Shown here piece by piece: positions 1 to 5,786 of a DNA stretch of 10,936 bases (position 1 is the stretch's first letter; the number at the start of each line of letters is the position of its first letter). The notes beneath the pieces were generated by a model, which worked only from the letters and a program-made list of their open reading frames with translations, did not search any database and had not been told where the DNA came from. This DNA comes from an uncultured Collinsella sp. (lineage in GTDB: Bacteria; Actinomycetota; Coriobacteriia; Coriobacteriales; Coriobacteriaceae): the NCBI GenBank assembly GCA_900549135.1, contig URNI01000061.1:1-10936 (forward strand), read 5' to 3'. Both the position numbers and the translations under genes were made by a program.

Positions 1-516
1 ACGAGCGCCTACAACCGCGACGGCGACGAGATCTACACCGTTATTTTGAACTCCACCACCACCGATCAGCGCTTTACCGATACCGCCACCCTTGCCAATT
101 GGTACTACGGTCACAAGGTGACGGTCGCAATCGCCAACACGCAGGAAAAGACCGCCAACGGCAACCCGCTTATGGCACGCATTAGCCAGACAGATTGGAC
201 GGACAAGACGATCGACGCCACGCTCGCCGACCCCGCCGCACAGACAACGGTGTTCTCACTCGCCGGCAAAGTGACCGAAAAAGTTAGCTACGATGACCTT
301 TCGGGCACGGTGCATGTTGGCGACAAGGTAGGCAGCGTTACGCTCAAGCAGGACGGCACCAAGGTCGCCGTCATGGACCTAGTTGCCGACGAGGAAGGCA
401 CAGGGCCGAATCCCATTGAATGGCTCCTTGTGAAGCTCGACCGCCTGGGCCGCCGCATCGACAACCGCCCACTTGCGGCAGAGAGCGAGACCGTCGCCAA
501 GGCTCCTGAGATGTAG
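1..516 (+). CDS. D-alanyl-D-alanine carboxypeptidase (PBP5-like, S11 family), C-terminal part
   Basis: The reading frame is open from base 1 to a TAG at 514-516, so the gene starts upstream of the window and only its last 171 codons are seen. S11 carboxypeptidases remove the terminal D-Ala from peptidoglycan pentapeptide outside the cell. The visible N-terminal stretch (TSAYNRDGDEIYTVILNS, then a DQRFTDTATLANWYY segment) matches what follows the KTG box in this family: a beta strand ending in an aliphatic run, then the helix bearing a D-RF-DA-like pattern. The catalytic SxxK and SxN motifs would lie upstream and cannot be checked. The last 35 residues contain PIEWLLVKLDRLGRRI, which has the alternation of an amphipathic helix, like the membrane-surface anchor of PBP5. 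A TTG at 46 is not the start, because coding similarity continues 5' of it. A strong terminator follows at 541. The family call is by pattern recognition only. Confidence 0.75.
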   Translation, partial: TSAYNRDGDEIYTVILNSTTTDQRFTDTATLANWYYGHKVTVAIANTQEKTANGNPLMARISQTDWTDKTIDATLADPAAQTTVFSLAGKVTEKVSYDDLSGTVHVGDKVGSVTLKQDGTKVAVMDLVADEEGTGPNPIEWLLVKLDRLGRRIDNRPLAAESETVAKAPEM

Positions 517-540
517 AGTGCAAGAATAATCAGCCCACTG

Positions 541-573
541 AAAGGAGGCGTCCGAAAGGATGCCTCCTTTTTT
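541..573 (+). terminator. Intrinsic terminator of the carboxypeptidase gene
   Basis: A 13-bp stem (541-553 with 558-570, one G-T pair) closes a GAAA tetraloop and is followed by T residues. It lies 24 bases after the stop codon. The A-rich left edge gives a shorter U-run for the other strand, so it may also stop leftward read-through from tRNA-Ser. Confidence 0.88.
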
Positions 574-607
574 GAGGGTTCGAATCCCCAGTCGCCTTTC
601 TCCGCAC
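574..607 (-). repeat. Inverted, degenerate copy of the tRNA-Ser 3' end (T-arm core)
   Basis: Bases 576-591 on the plus strand read GGGTTCGAATCCCCAG, which is exactly the T-arm of the neighbouring minus-strand tRNA-Ser, but in the opposite orientation. The following bases to 607 contain TTCTCCGCAC, which resembles the acceptor end CTCTCCGCCA after a short insertion. The segment cannot form a full T-stem and has no D or anticodon arm, so it is not a tRNA gene. It lies just beyond the tRNA-Ser terminator, the place where equivalent inverted T-arm copies lie at the tRNA-Arg and tRNA-Leu loci. Confidence 0.6.
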
Positions 608-634
608 AAAAAAAGGGCCCCAAATGGGACCCTT
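608..634 (-). terminator. Intrinsic terminator of tRNA-Ser
   Basis: On the minus strand a 9-bp stem (634-626 with 621-613, one T-G pair) with loop ATTT is followed by a T-run to 608. It starts 14 bases after the tRNA CCA end. Confidence 0.88.
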
Positions 635-648
635 CTTCAAATTCGTAC

Positions 649-739
649 TGGCGGAGAGCTGGGGATTCGAACCCCAGATGCCCTTTTGGGGCATACTCGC
701 TTAGCAGGCGAGCACCTTCGGCCTCTCGGTCAGCTCTCC
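649..739 (-). tRNA. tRNA-Ser(GCT)
   Basis: A cloverleaf can be built by hand on the minus strand. The 7-bp acceptor is GGAGAGC/GCTCTCC, the discriminator is G and the CCA is encoded. The anticodon stem CTCGC/GCGAG has loop CTGCTAA, giving anticodon GCT at 703-705 for AGC/AGU codons. A long variable arm (GCCC-AAAA-GGGC) is typical of serine tRNAs, and the T-arm is TGGGG-TTCGAAT-CCCCA. Length is 91 nt including CCA. Confidence 0.97.
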
Positions 740-753
740 GTAACAGCCGTTTT

Positions 754-782
754 ATAGTAACCAAACAGTCGAAGATGGGCAA
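754..782 (-). promoter_or_regulatory. Possible tRNA-Ser promoter
   Basis: On the minus strand TTGCCC (782-777) and TACTAT (759-754) are separated by 17 bases and end 14 bases before the tRNA 5' end. The -35 match is fair and the -10 weak, so this is a position-supported guess. Confidence 0.4.
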
Positions 783-830
783 GGGGAATTTTGGAGCGAT
801 TCCAATTTGCCAGTAGACGTCTCAGTCAAT

Positions 831-971
831 CATCTCAATCTGTAACAGTTACAGGCCGAATCTTCGTCCAGATGTGGCAGATTTAGACAAACAGTCAGCG
901 CCATCCGCAAATGTCTCAATCTGAAACACCTGCATACCGTAATCCCCTCTAGATGTTACAGATTGAGACAA
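831..971. repeat. Two diverged ~81-bp units, each an inverted repeat of TGTCTCAATCTGTAACA
   Basis: A 17-base motif appears four times in alternating orientation at about 40-bp intervals: plus at 831, minus at 870, plus at 911, minus at 951. The right-hand unit has arms 912-928 and 954-970 that pair at 16 of 17 positions. The left-hand unit is more decayed (about 12 of 17). The central spacers also resemble each other, so this looks like a tandem duplication of an IR-bearing unit. An extra perfect palindrome, CTGTAAC-A-GTTACAG, is at 840-854. No ORF or RNA gene is seen in 740-1018. The repeats lie between the 3' end of the ATPase gene and the upstream side of tRNA-Ser. Confidence 0.75.
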
Positions 972-1018
972 AGATACGGGGGTAACCCCAGCGGCGGCGT
1001 CGATGCCTCCAGTCTTTA

Positions 1019-2101
1019 TTAGTCCGCTCGAACGGTCTCCAACAGATAATCGCGCATGTACGGAATTGCAAACGAAACATAGCCGTAGCCAGCAGGCTCA
1101 ATCAGCCCCGTATCGATCAGACGTTTGCGATACGACCCGACTTTATTCGCCGGCAATCCCATCTTTTTGGCAATATCGCCGTTCGCGATCTCTTCGCCTT
1201 CGCATTGTGCCATCGCCGCGAGATATTGAAACTGCCGCTCCGACACCCTGCGCAGCGCTGGGGCAATCACCATAGCATTAAAGCTATCAAGAGCCGCCTG
1301 GATACCCTTACGAGCCGCCTCTTCGCTCACGCTCTCCGCCCCACTGCGCGCAGCAACCTGCCAAGCGTAATATCCGACCAGCTGGACCATAAAGGGATAG
1401 CCTGCCGAAGCTTTTGTTAATAGCTCAGCGGCACCTTTGTCGAGCTCCTTGCCCGCTCGTCTCATCGTATCCTCAAACGATCCGCCAACTTCAAAATCGG
1501 AAAGCCGAGTAAGTTCAACATGTTTGGCTCGCTGAAGGAACGTCAACGTATCATCCACCACCACGCCATCTACCGATGTCGGCAGCCCGGCGAAAGCGAA
1601 AGCGACATTCGCTCCTTGGCGGATCAAGAGCTGCATCTCATTGCCTAGCTCGCGCATTTCCTCAGTTGAGGCATCCTGGATCTCGTCGAGCGTAATGAGC
1701 AGACCACCGCGCTTCGCAGCATCGTACATCGCCTCGCCCAGATGAGAGGCCGACTTCGACATCTCCATGGAGCCAAGGCTGACCCCTAAAATCGATGGGG
1801 AAATCGAGATTGATTCAAGACGAACGTTTCGCTGCAGAGCCTCGAGGATTCTATTGCAAAAACCAGCATTGGAGGCAACGTCAACGACCTCGAATCCTTT
1901 TTTGCGTGCAAGGTCACCCAATGCATTAAGGAGCACCGTTTTACCTGTGCCTCGGACGCCCGAGATGCGCATGAGTCGATCGGGGGCACCAGGACCATTC
2001 TCAAGAGCCTCGGCAAAGTCATCCAAAACAGTGTCCCGTCCGATAAGCTCAGGCGGATTCATGCCCGCCGTTGGCTTAAAGGGGTTAACAGCTTTCGTCA
2101 T
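1019..2101 (-). CDS. AAA/STAND-type ATPase with C-terminal winged-helix domain
   Basis: This 360-residue protein is an ATP-binding protein of the AAA_16/Orc1-like kind. A conserved start of module (PPELIGRD, residues ~16-23) precedes Walker A GVRGTGKT (residues 48-55) and Walker B LLITLDEIQDA (~134-144). A sensor-like NVAFAFAGLP follows near 165, and a helical lid includes GYPFMVQLVGYYAW. The last ~70 residues (SERQFQYLAAMA, then GDIAKKMGLPANKVGSYRKRL) look like a winged helix-turn-helix, so DNA binding is inferred. The ATG at 2101 is chosen because GGAGGG lies six bases upstream. A longer version from TTG at 2137 would read through the leader repeats and lacks a ribosome site. It sits downstream of the unknown TPR-like gene on the same strand. 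Its target and cellular role cannot be told from sequence. Confidence 0.85.
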   Translation of the reverse strand: MTKAVNPFKPTAGMNPPELIGRDTVLDDFAEALENGPGAPDRLMRISGVRGTGKTVLLNALGDLARKKGFEVVDVASNAGFCNRILEALQRNVRLESISISPSILGVSLGSMEMSKSASHLGEAMYDAAKRGGLLITLDEIQDASTEEMRELGNEMQLLIRQGANVAFAFAGLPTSVDGVVVDDTLTFLQRAKHVELTRLSDFEVGGSFEDTMRRAGKELDKGAAELLTKASAGYPFMVQLVGYYAWQVAARSGAESVSEEAARKGIQAALDSFNAMVIAPALRRVSERQFQYLAAMAQCEGEEIANGDIAKKMGLPANKVGSYRKRLIDTGLIEPAGYGYVSFAIPYMRDYLLETVRAD

Positions 2102-2120
2102 TCTGCCCTCCTCTGCTAGT

Positions 2121-2177
2121 TTTAACAACTTTAACAAAGTTTAGCAACTTTAGCAGAGTTTAACAGTTTTAGCAGGC
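2121..2177 (-). promoter_or_regulatory. Six-copy TGYTAAA array (3 x 19 bp) in the ATPase leader
   Basis: On the plus strand TTTARCA begins at 2121, 2130, 2140, 2149, 2159 and 2168, with spacing alternating exactly 9,10,9,10,9. The array is therefore three 19-bp tandem units: 2121-2139, 2140-2158 and 2159-2177. It ends 19 bases before the ATPase ATG. The AT-rich composition contrasts with the GC-rich surroundings. It is likely an operator array or leader element of the ATPase gene; autoregulation through the winged helix is an inference. Confidence 0.72.
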
Positions 2178-2263
2178 TCGGCGGCTTTATGCCTTACCGA
2201 TCCTGCCGGGTCCTCCCGCCCGCGCCGATACAAATAGCGCGGTGCGGCCCCTCTATATCGCCC

Positions 2264-4705
2264 CTACCCCAGCGAACGGTTGAGGGAGCCGAGCTCGTCG
2301 TTGCCCATGGTGCGCCACATTTGGAAGATGCAACCGCGTGCCAGGAAAAAGAAGCCGTTGTCGACCAGTTGAACAGCGGCATCTGCCAGCTGATTCGTTA
2401 CGGCGGACACTGGCGGCAGCTCGAGTCCAGCCTTGCGGATGGTCTCGACCGCTTCCTCGAACGTCGGAGGCTCGCTGACGCCCATCTTGTTCATAAGGCC
2501 CTGCATTTCTTCCAGCGCGCTACTGCCCGACTCCTCGCCGCGCGGCACCAGACGGTAACAAGCCAGCGCCAGGTCGAGCTGATCGCAATTCCAATAGGCA
2601 AACGCCAAGCGATAGAACAGGTAGCCGATTGCAGAACGATCGCTGGCAATACGTAGGCCGTGGCGCGCCACCTCGATAATCTCGTCAAAGCGCTCCAGAC
2701 GCGCAAGCACGTTGATGAGCGCAAAGTGCGATTGCATGGACGAGCGCGCCAGATCGTAAAGATGGCGCACCTCGGGCAGCGCTCGTTCAAAGTCCTCTTG
2801 CTCGGCGTAAAAGCTGCAGATCTCGTGCTGGGCAAAGTACAGCGCATCGGGCGCACGAAGGATTCGCACAGAGCGGTCTTCTTCCAACACCGGTAGCACC
2901 ATGCGCACCAGCTGGTTATCGCAAAACTGCGTTTGAACCGGACCTGTCGCCAAAAGCTCGGCGACGGCGCACTTAGCCTCCAACTCCTCGACAAGACGAG
3001 AAAAGCCTTCAAAAGCACCTGTACGGTCGACTTTTGCCTGCTCGCGCAATTCAACAACACGGGCCACGTATGGGTCGTCGTCCTCTTCCATGACCTCCAA
3101 CTCGTCAGCCGTATCGGCAAGCAGCAGATCGCGCAGCGCCGGCGGCAGCGTGCGATGGTCATCACGCGGACGAGCATGAACCTCCGCAGGCTCAATCGTC
3201 TCCGGAGCGGTTGACTCATACGCCTCAAGTACACGCTTGCACGGCATATCGTCCATGTCCATGCTCTCAAGATCCTTGGCGACAGGCACGCAATCGGCCA
3301 GATAGGCCGCGCGCCCAAAGAAATACGTTGCAACAACGCGCTCGCCCTGCTCACTGTCGGGAGCAGCAATCTGCACATAGCAGCGCGTGATGCAGGCGCC
3401 CGCGGCAAAGCAAGCCGCCGCAAGCGTGAGTGCCACACGTGCATCGTGCTCCGCGGCCCAGATCGCGCGCGTGTCCTCGTCCAGCTCGCGCCAGGCGTCA
3501 TCCTGAGCGTCGTATTCACGTTGCGGCATGGCATCAACGACAGACTGCCCAAACCGAACGAGCATAATCCCCTCGGCAACGTTTACTCGATAGGTATAGT
3601 CGAGCCGCGTGACCACGTTGAGCGCCTCAACGATTCGCGCAAAACGGGTGCGCACGTCCCACTCGCCGCCCGGCTGGCAAGCCACCGTACCCGGTTTGCC
3701 CCACGGGTTATCGCTCGAGGCCGTATCGAGCAGTCGGGGAACATCGTTGGTCGTCTTGGCGATATGCCACGAATCAAAGAGCGCGCAGCCCTCAAGGCTC
3801 GGCGAGGATGCCGCAGGGACCAATCCGGCCCCGATGCGCTCAAGGATGCCGGAGAGGCGGTTGAGACGGCACTCGATGGCAAGCAGCATGTCAATCTCGT
3901 CCTGGTCCAGCAGGCTACGATCAAAATTGAGATAAAACAGCTTTGACCGGTCGATGCGCGCCAGGCTCATTTCGGACTTGGCGGCAATGGTGCGCAGACG
4001 GGGCAAGTCAATTTCGCTCATAAGGGTGGCGGCATAGCGCTCGATACCGCTCGGATTCTCGGCATGGTCAACGCGGTAAAGCAGCGTCTCGATAGCATCG
4101 GGGAGCGGTGACGTGTTAAAGCCCAAAAACACCTCGACCGGCTCGGGCAACTTTACGAGCTTGATCTTGTCGACAACGTTTTGCATGTCCGCATCGAGAC
4201 CGTCGACGCCCGCCGTGTTCGCAATAGCGCTTTCGGAGTTGGCGAATATCACGTAGCGCAGGAACATCGATGCCATGAACTCGCCGTAAGGAAGGGAGCG
4301 GGCCGAATTCCATGTCTCGTGATCGGACTGCTCGCGCATGGGGCCTTCGGGAGAGCCGACGGTTCGCGCGCACGCGCGCATTGCACCGCTGGCTTCCCTT
4401 ACCATAATCTCACCAATACTGGAATCCGACTCGTCAAGAACCAGTTCCATGTCGGGATCGTTGGACAGCGATACTTCGTTAACGGGACGGTCCACCTTAT
4501 AGACCTCACCCGAAACGCTCACGTAGCCCAAAAGCGACACATGGCTTTTGCCGACGAATTCGACGGCATAGCATGATTCATGCGGGTCCTCGCCAAAGAG
4601 TTTCCAGACCACGCCATATGAGCGTCCCGCAGGCTGCTCGGGCATCACCGGAAAGCGCTTCTTGGGATCGAGAAACCTGAGCTTGTATGTCGGACGCTCT
4701 GCCAC
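2264..4705 (-). CDS. Large protein of unknown function with C-terminal TPR-like helices
   Basis: I do not recognise the family of this 813-residue protein. No signal peptide or membrane segment is evident, so it is probably cytoplasmic. The N-terminal ~130 residues look beta-rich. The middle is mixed, with a strongly acidic linker (ELEVMEEDDDPY) near residue 545. Residues ~620-723 form helical pairs with TPR-like spacing, including YAEQEDFERALPEVRHLY, ARLERFDEIIEVARHGL and YWNCDQLDLALACYRLVP. This suggests a protein-binding scaffold. The start is GTG at 4705 with an AGGG about ten bases upstream; the ribosome site is weak and the start uncertain. The ATPase gene follows on the same strand after 162 bases, but the intervening repeat array suggests separate control. 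The upstream side abuts the tRNA-Arg repeat region. Confidence 0.8.
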   Translation of the reverse strand: MAERPTYKLRFLDPKKRFPVMPEQPAGRSYGVVWKLFGEDPHESCYAVEFVGKSHVSLLGYVSVSGEVYKVDRPVNEVSLSNDPDMELVLDESDSSIGEIMVREASGAMRACARTVGSPEGPMREQSDHETWNSARSLPYGEFMASMFLRYVIFANSESAIANTAGVDGLDADMQNVVDKIKLVKLPEPVEVFLGFNTSPLPDAIETLLYRVDHAENPSGIERYAATLMSEIDLPRLRTIAAKSEMSLARIDRSKLFYLNFDRSLLDQDEIDMLLAIECRLNRLSGILERIGAGLVPAASSPSLEGCALFDSWHIAKTTNDVPRLLDTASSDNPWGKPGTVACQPGGEWDVRTRFARIVEALNVVTRLDYTYRVNVAEGIMLVRFGQSVVDAMPQREYDAQDDAWRELDEDTRAIWAAEHDARVALTLAAACFAAGACITRCYVQIAAPDSEQGERVVATYFFGRAAYLADCVPVAKDLESMDMDDMPCKRVLEAYESTAPETIEPAEVHARPRDDHRTLPPALRDLLLADTADELEVMEEDDDPYVARVVELREQAKVDRTGAFEGFSRLVEELEAKCAVAELLATGPVQTQFCDNQLVRMVLPVLEEDRSVRILRAPDALYFAQHEICSFYAEQEDFERALPEVRHLYDLARSSMQSHFALINVLARLERFDEIIEVARHGLRIASDRSAIGYLFYRLAFAYWNCDQLDLALACYRLVPRGEESGSSALEEMQGLMNKMGVSEPPTFEEAVETIRKAGLELPPVSAVTNQLADAAVQLVDNGFFFLARGCIFQMWRTMGNDELGSLNRSLG

Positions 4706-4850
4706 GAAGTATCACCCTGATCGGTCGTTGAGAGAAGGAGTGATCGCGGATGGGCCGCGACACCTACTCGGAATCTTACACGAGTCGACAGGAAATAGTC
4801 CGCTTTACGCCCGCGCCTCGACCGAGGTTCGAATCCATGCAGTGTTTACG

Positions 4851-4879
4851 TAAAAGAAAAGCCCCCGTTGCCGGAGGCT
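4851..4879 (-). terminator. Terminator, outer copy at the tRNA-Arg locus
   Basis: The minus-strand stem AGCCTCCG/CGGGGGCT (one T-G pair) closes a GCAA loop and is followed by TTTTCTTTTA. The wobble pair works only in the leftward transcript, which supports the direction. Confidence 0.78.
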
Positions 4880-4891
4880 TTCAATTTCGGT

Positions 4892-4910
4892 TGGTGCGGC
4901 GTATAGGATT
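4892..4910 (-). pseudogene. tRNA-Arg 3'-end fragment (duplicated)
   Basis: Nineteen bases, AATCCTATACGCCGCACCA on the minus strand, are identical to the 3' end of the intact tRNA-Arg (5082-5100). The fragment begins inside the T-loop and includes the encoded CCA. It is followed leftwards by a copy of the tRNA terminator. No other tRNA arm is present, so it cannot yield a tRNA. Confidence 0.9.
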
Positions 4911-5005
4911 CCGCGCATCCGCTGCGCGGATCCGCACCGGCTTCGCCCGCCTGCCGGCGTGCTCGCCCGCTCGCTACGGACGCTCCGCGTCCGCTTCACG
5001 CTCGC
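4911..5005 (-). repeat. 95-bp GC-rich multi-hairpin core element, tRNA-Arg copy
   Basis: This core aligns without gaps to 9892-9986 at 83/95 positions. Read on the minus strand it forms three hairpins: CGGACGC-gga-GCGTCCG (4993-4977); a stem around GCC-GGCA-GGC extended to 4962-4945 with one mismatch; and ATCCGC-gca-GCGGAT (4931-4917). Eight of the 12 differences from the Leu copy are four paired changes within the first two stems. It sits between an inverted T-arm core and a duplicated tRNA-Arg 3' fragment. Open frames across it exist but change register between copies, so a structural rather than coding role is likely. Confidence 0.85.
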
Positions 5006-5016
5006 GCCTCGACCGA

Positions 5017-5027
5017 GGTTCGAATCC
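5017..5027 (+). repeat. Inverted T-arm core beside tRNA-Arg
   Basis: GGTTCGAATCC reads on the plus strand, opposite to tRNA-Arg, and matches that tRNA's own T-arm centre (5096-5106). Exactly 68 bases separate the two, as at tRNA-Leu. The flanks do not form a tRNA. Confidence 0.65.
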
Positions 5028-5041
5028 ATGCAGTGCTTACG

Positions 5042-5070
5042 TAAAAGAAAAGCCCCCGTTGCCGGGAGCT
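5042..5070 (-). terminator. Intrinsic terminator of tRNA-Arg
   Basis: On the minus strand AGCTCCCG-GCAA-CGGGGGCT (8 bp, one T-G pair, GNRA loop) is followed by a T-rich tail. It begins 11 bases after the CCA end. Confidence 0.88.
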
Positions 5071-5081
5071 TTAATCTCAAA

Positions 5082-5158
5082 TGGTGCGGCGTATAGGATT
5101 CGAACCTATGACGTTCTGATTCGTAGTCAGACCCTCTATCCAGCTGAGGTAACGCCGC
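5082..5158 (-). tRNA. tRNA-Arg(ACG)
   Basis: The minus-strand cloverleaf has acceptor GCGGCGT/ACGCCGC, discriminator A and encoded CCA. The anticodon stem TCTGA/TCAGA carries loop CTACGAA, giving anticodon ACG at 5122-5124; the A is expected to be deaminated to inosine to read CGN codons. The T-arm is ATAGG-TTCGAAT-CCTAT. Length is 77 nt. Its 3' 19 bases are duplicated at 4892-4910. Confidence 0.97.
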
Positions 5159-5170
5159 AGCGCAAGACAT

Positions 5171-5199
5171 ATAAAACCACTTTAGCTTATTGGAGTCAA
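5171..5199 (-). promoter_or_regulatory. tRNA-Arg promoter
   Basis: On the minus strand TTGACT (5199-5194), a 17-base spacer and TTTTAT (5176-5171) lie 12 bases ahead of the tRNA 5' end. An A/T-rich tract just upstream could act as an UP element. Confidence 0.7.
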
Positions 5200-5235
5200 G
5201 CATAATCTCAAACTTTTTTGTGGAACGCAGTTTTG

Positions 5236-5613
5236 TCATGCTGCTCCGCATATACCGCCGTTCCCCGTACGATCGATTGGCTTTTCGATCACGTCAAACT
5301 TGGCATCAAGTTCCCTCAGGAGCGATCTCACCCGCTGGGCACAGTCATAATCGGCAAACGAGATGCTCAGCATGCGCGCGACCTGGTTGGAAGTCCCAAC
5401 TCCATAGAAGTGCTCCAGCGCCACAAGCCCCTCGTGCGTCACAAAGGTCTCGACCACATGCGGCGACTCCTCAAAGCACCATTGTGTCAACGGACCCTCA
5501 CTCGTCTGCCGAACCACCAGGCCGCCCATGCCAGACGGCTCACACGTTACAAGCAGGTACTCCCCGCCCTCGTCGCTCTCAAACAAAACCACCCGATCAT
5601 CAAACAGCTCCAT
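5236..5613 (-). CDS. Small acidic protein of unknown function
   Basis: I do not recognise this 125-residue protein. It has no signal peptide or membrane segment. The first ~60 residues look beta-rich (VVLFESDEGGEYLLVTCEPS, then GGLVVRQ), followed by helix-rich sequence (HEGLVALEHFYG, and DYDCAQRVRSLLRELDAKF near residues 88-106). The ATG at 5613 is supported by AAAGGGG seven bases upstream. It stands alone on the minus strand between serS and tRNA-Arg, with its own probable promoter. A LexA-like palindrome overlaps that promoter, so DNA-damage control is a possibility. The tRNA-Arg promoter begins within 40 bases of its stop codon. Confidence 0.75.
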   Translation of the reverse strand: MELFDDRVVLFESDEGGEYLLVTCEPSGMGGLVVRQTSEGPLTQWCFEESPHVVETFVTHEGLVALEHFYGVGTSNQVARMLSISFADYDCAQRVRSLLRELDAKFDVIEKPIDRTGNGGICGAA

Positions 5614-5646
5614 CGCGTCCCCTTTCTCTCGCTCTTATTTAGCAAA

Positions 5647-5676
5647 AGCATAGCAGGTAGATGGCTGTATACAGAA
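5647..5676 (-). promoter_or_regulatory. Probable promoter of the 125-residue protein gene
   Basis: TTCTGT (5676-5671) and TATGCT (5652-5647) are separated by 18 bases on the minus strand, about 34 bases before the ATG. The match is moderate. A 10-bp palindrome, CTGTATACAG (5665-5674), overlaps the -35 side. Confidence 0.4.
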
Positions 5677-5686
5677 CAGTTGTTCG
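5673..5686. promoter_or_regulatory. LexA (SOS) box-like palindrome
   Basis: Read on the minus strand, CGAACAACTGTTCT contains GAAC-N4-GTTC, the core of Gram-positive LexA boxes (CGAAC-N4-GTTCG type), with one outer base off. It overlaps the candidate -35 of the small gene, where a repressor would act. One such site can occur by chance. Confidence 0.4.
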
Positions 5687-5739
5687 TGTGTTTTCTATTG
5701 AGCTGTCCGCACAGCATGGTATGGACCTGCGCACGAAAT

Positions 5740-5763
5740 AGGGCGCCCCCGAAGGAGCGCCCT
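5740..5763 (-). terminator. serS terminator hairpin
   Basis: The minus-strand stem AGGGCGCTCC/GGGGCGCCCT (10 bp, one T-G pair) closes an extra-stable TTCG loop. It lies 23 bases past the serS stop codon. The T-run after it is short, so termination may be incomplete. Confidence 0.75.
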
Positions 5764-5786
5764 TGCATATCCCCTATGCAGCCAAC

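Larger units (their letters stand above)
4798..4910 (-). repeat. Truncated outer copy of the tRNA-Arg 3' unit (direct repeat of 4989-5100)
   Basis: This 113-bp segment repeats 4989-5100 at an offset of 191, then 190 after a one-base indel. It comprises a tRNA-Arg 3' fragment, its terminator, an inverted T-arm core (GGTTCGAATCC at 4826-4836 on the plus strand) and the first bases of the GC-rich core, ending at AAGCGGAC (4798 side). Beyond 4798 the similarity stops. Differences between copies are few and include stem changes in the terminator that keep pairing. Confidence 0.88.

Noticed and set aside
831..971. CRISPR array
   Set aside because: The repeats alternate in orientation, are diverged and have similar rather than unique spacers, and no cas gene is present.
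4805..5251. Minus-strand open frame of 148 codons across the tRNA-Arg region, including a run of Arg/Ser-rich sequence from the GC-rich core
   Set aside because: It crosses the tRNA-Arg gene, terminators and repeats, and the Leu copy of the core has stop codons in the same register, so the conserved feature is structure, not protein.
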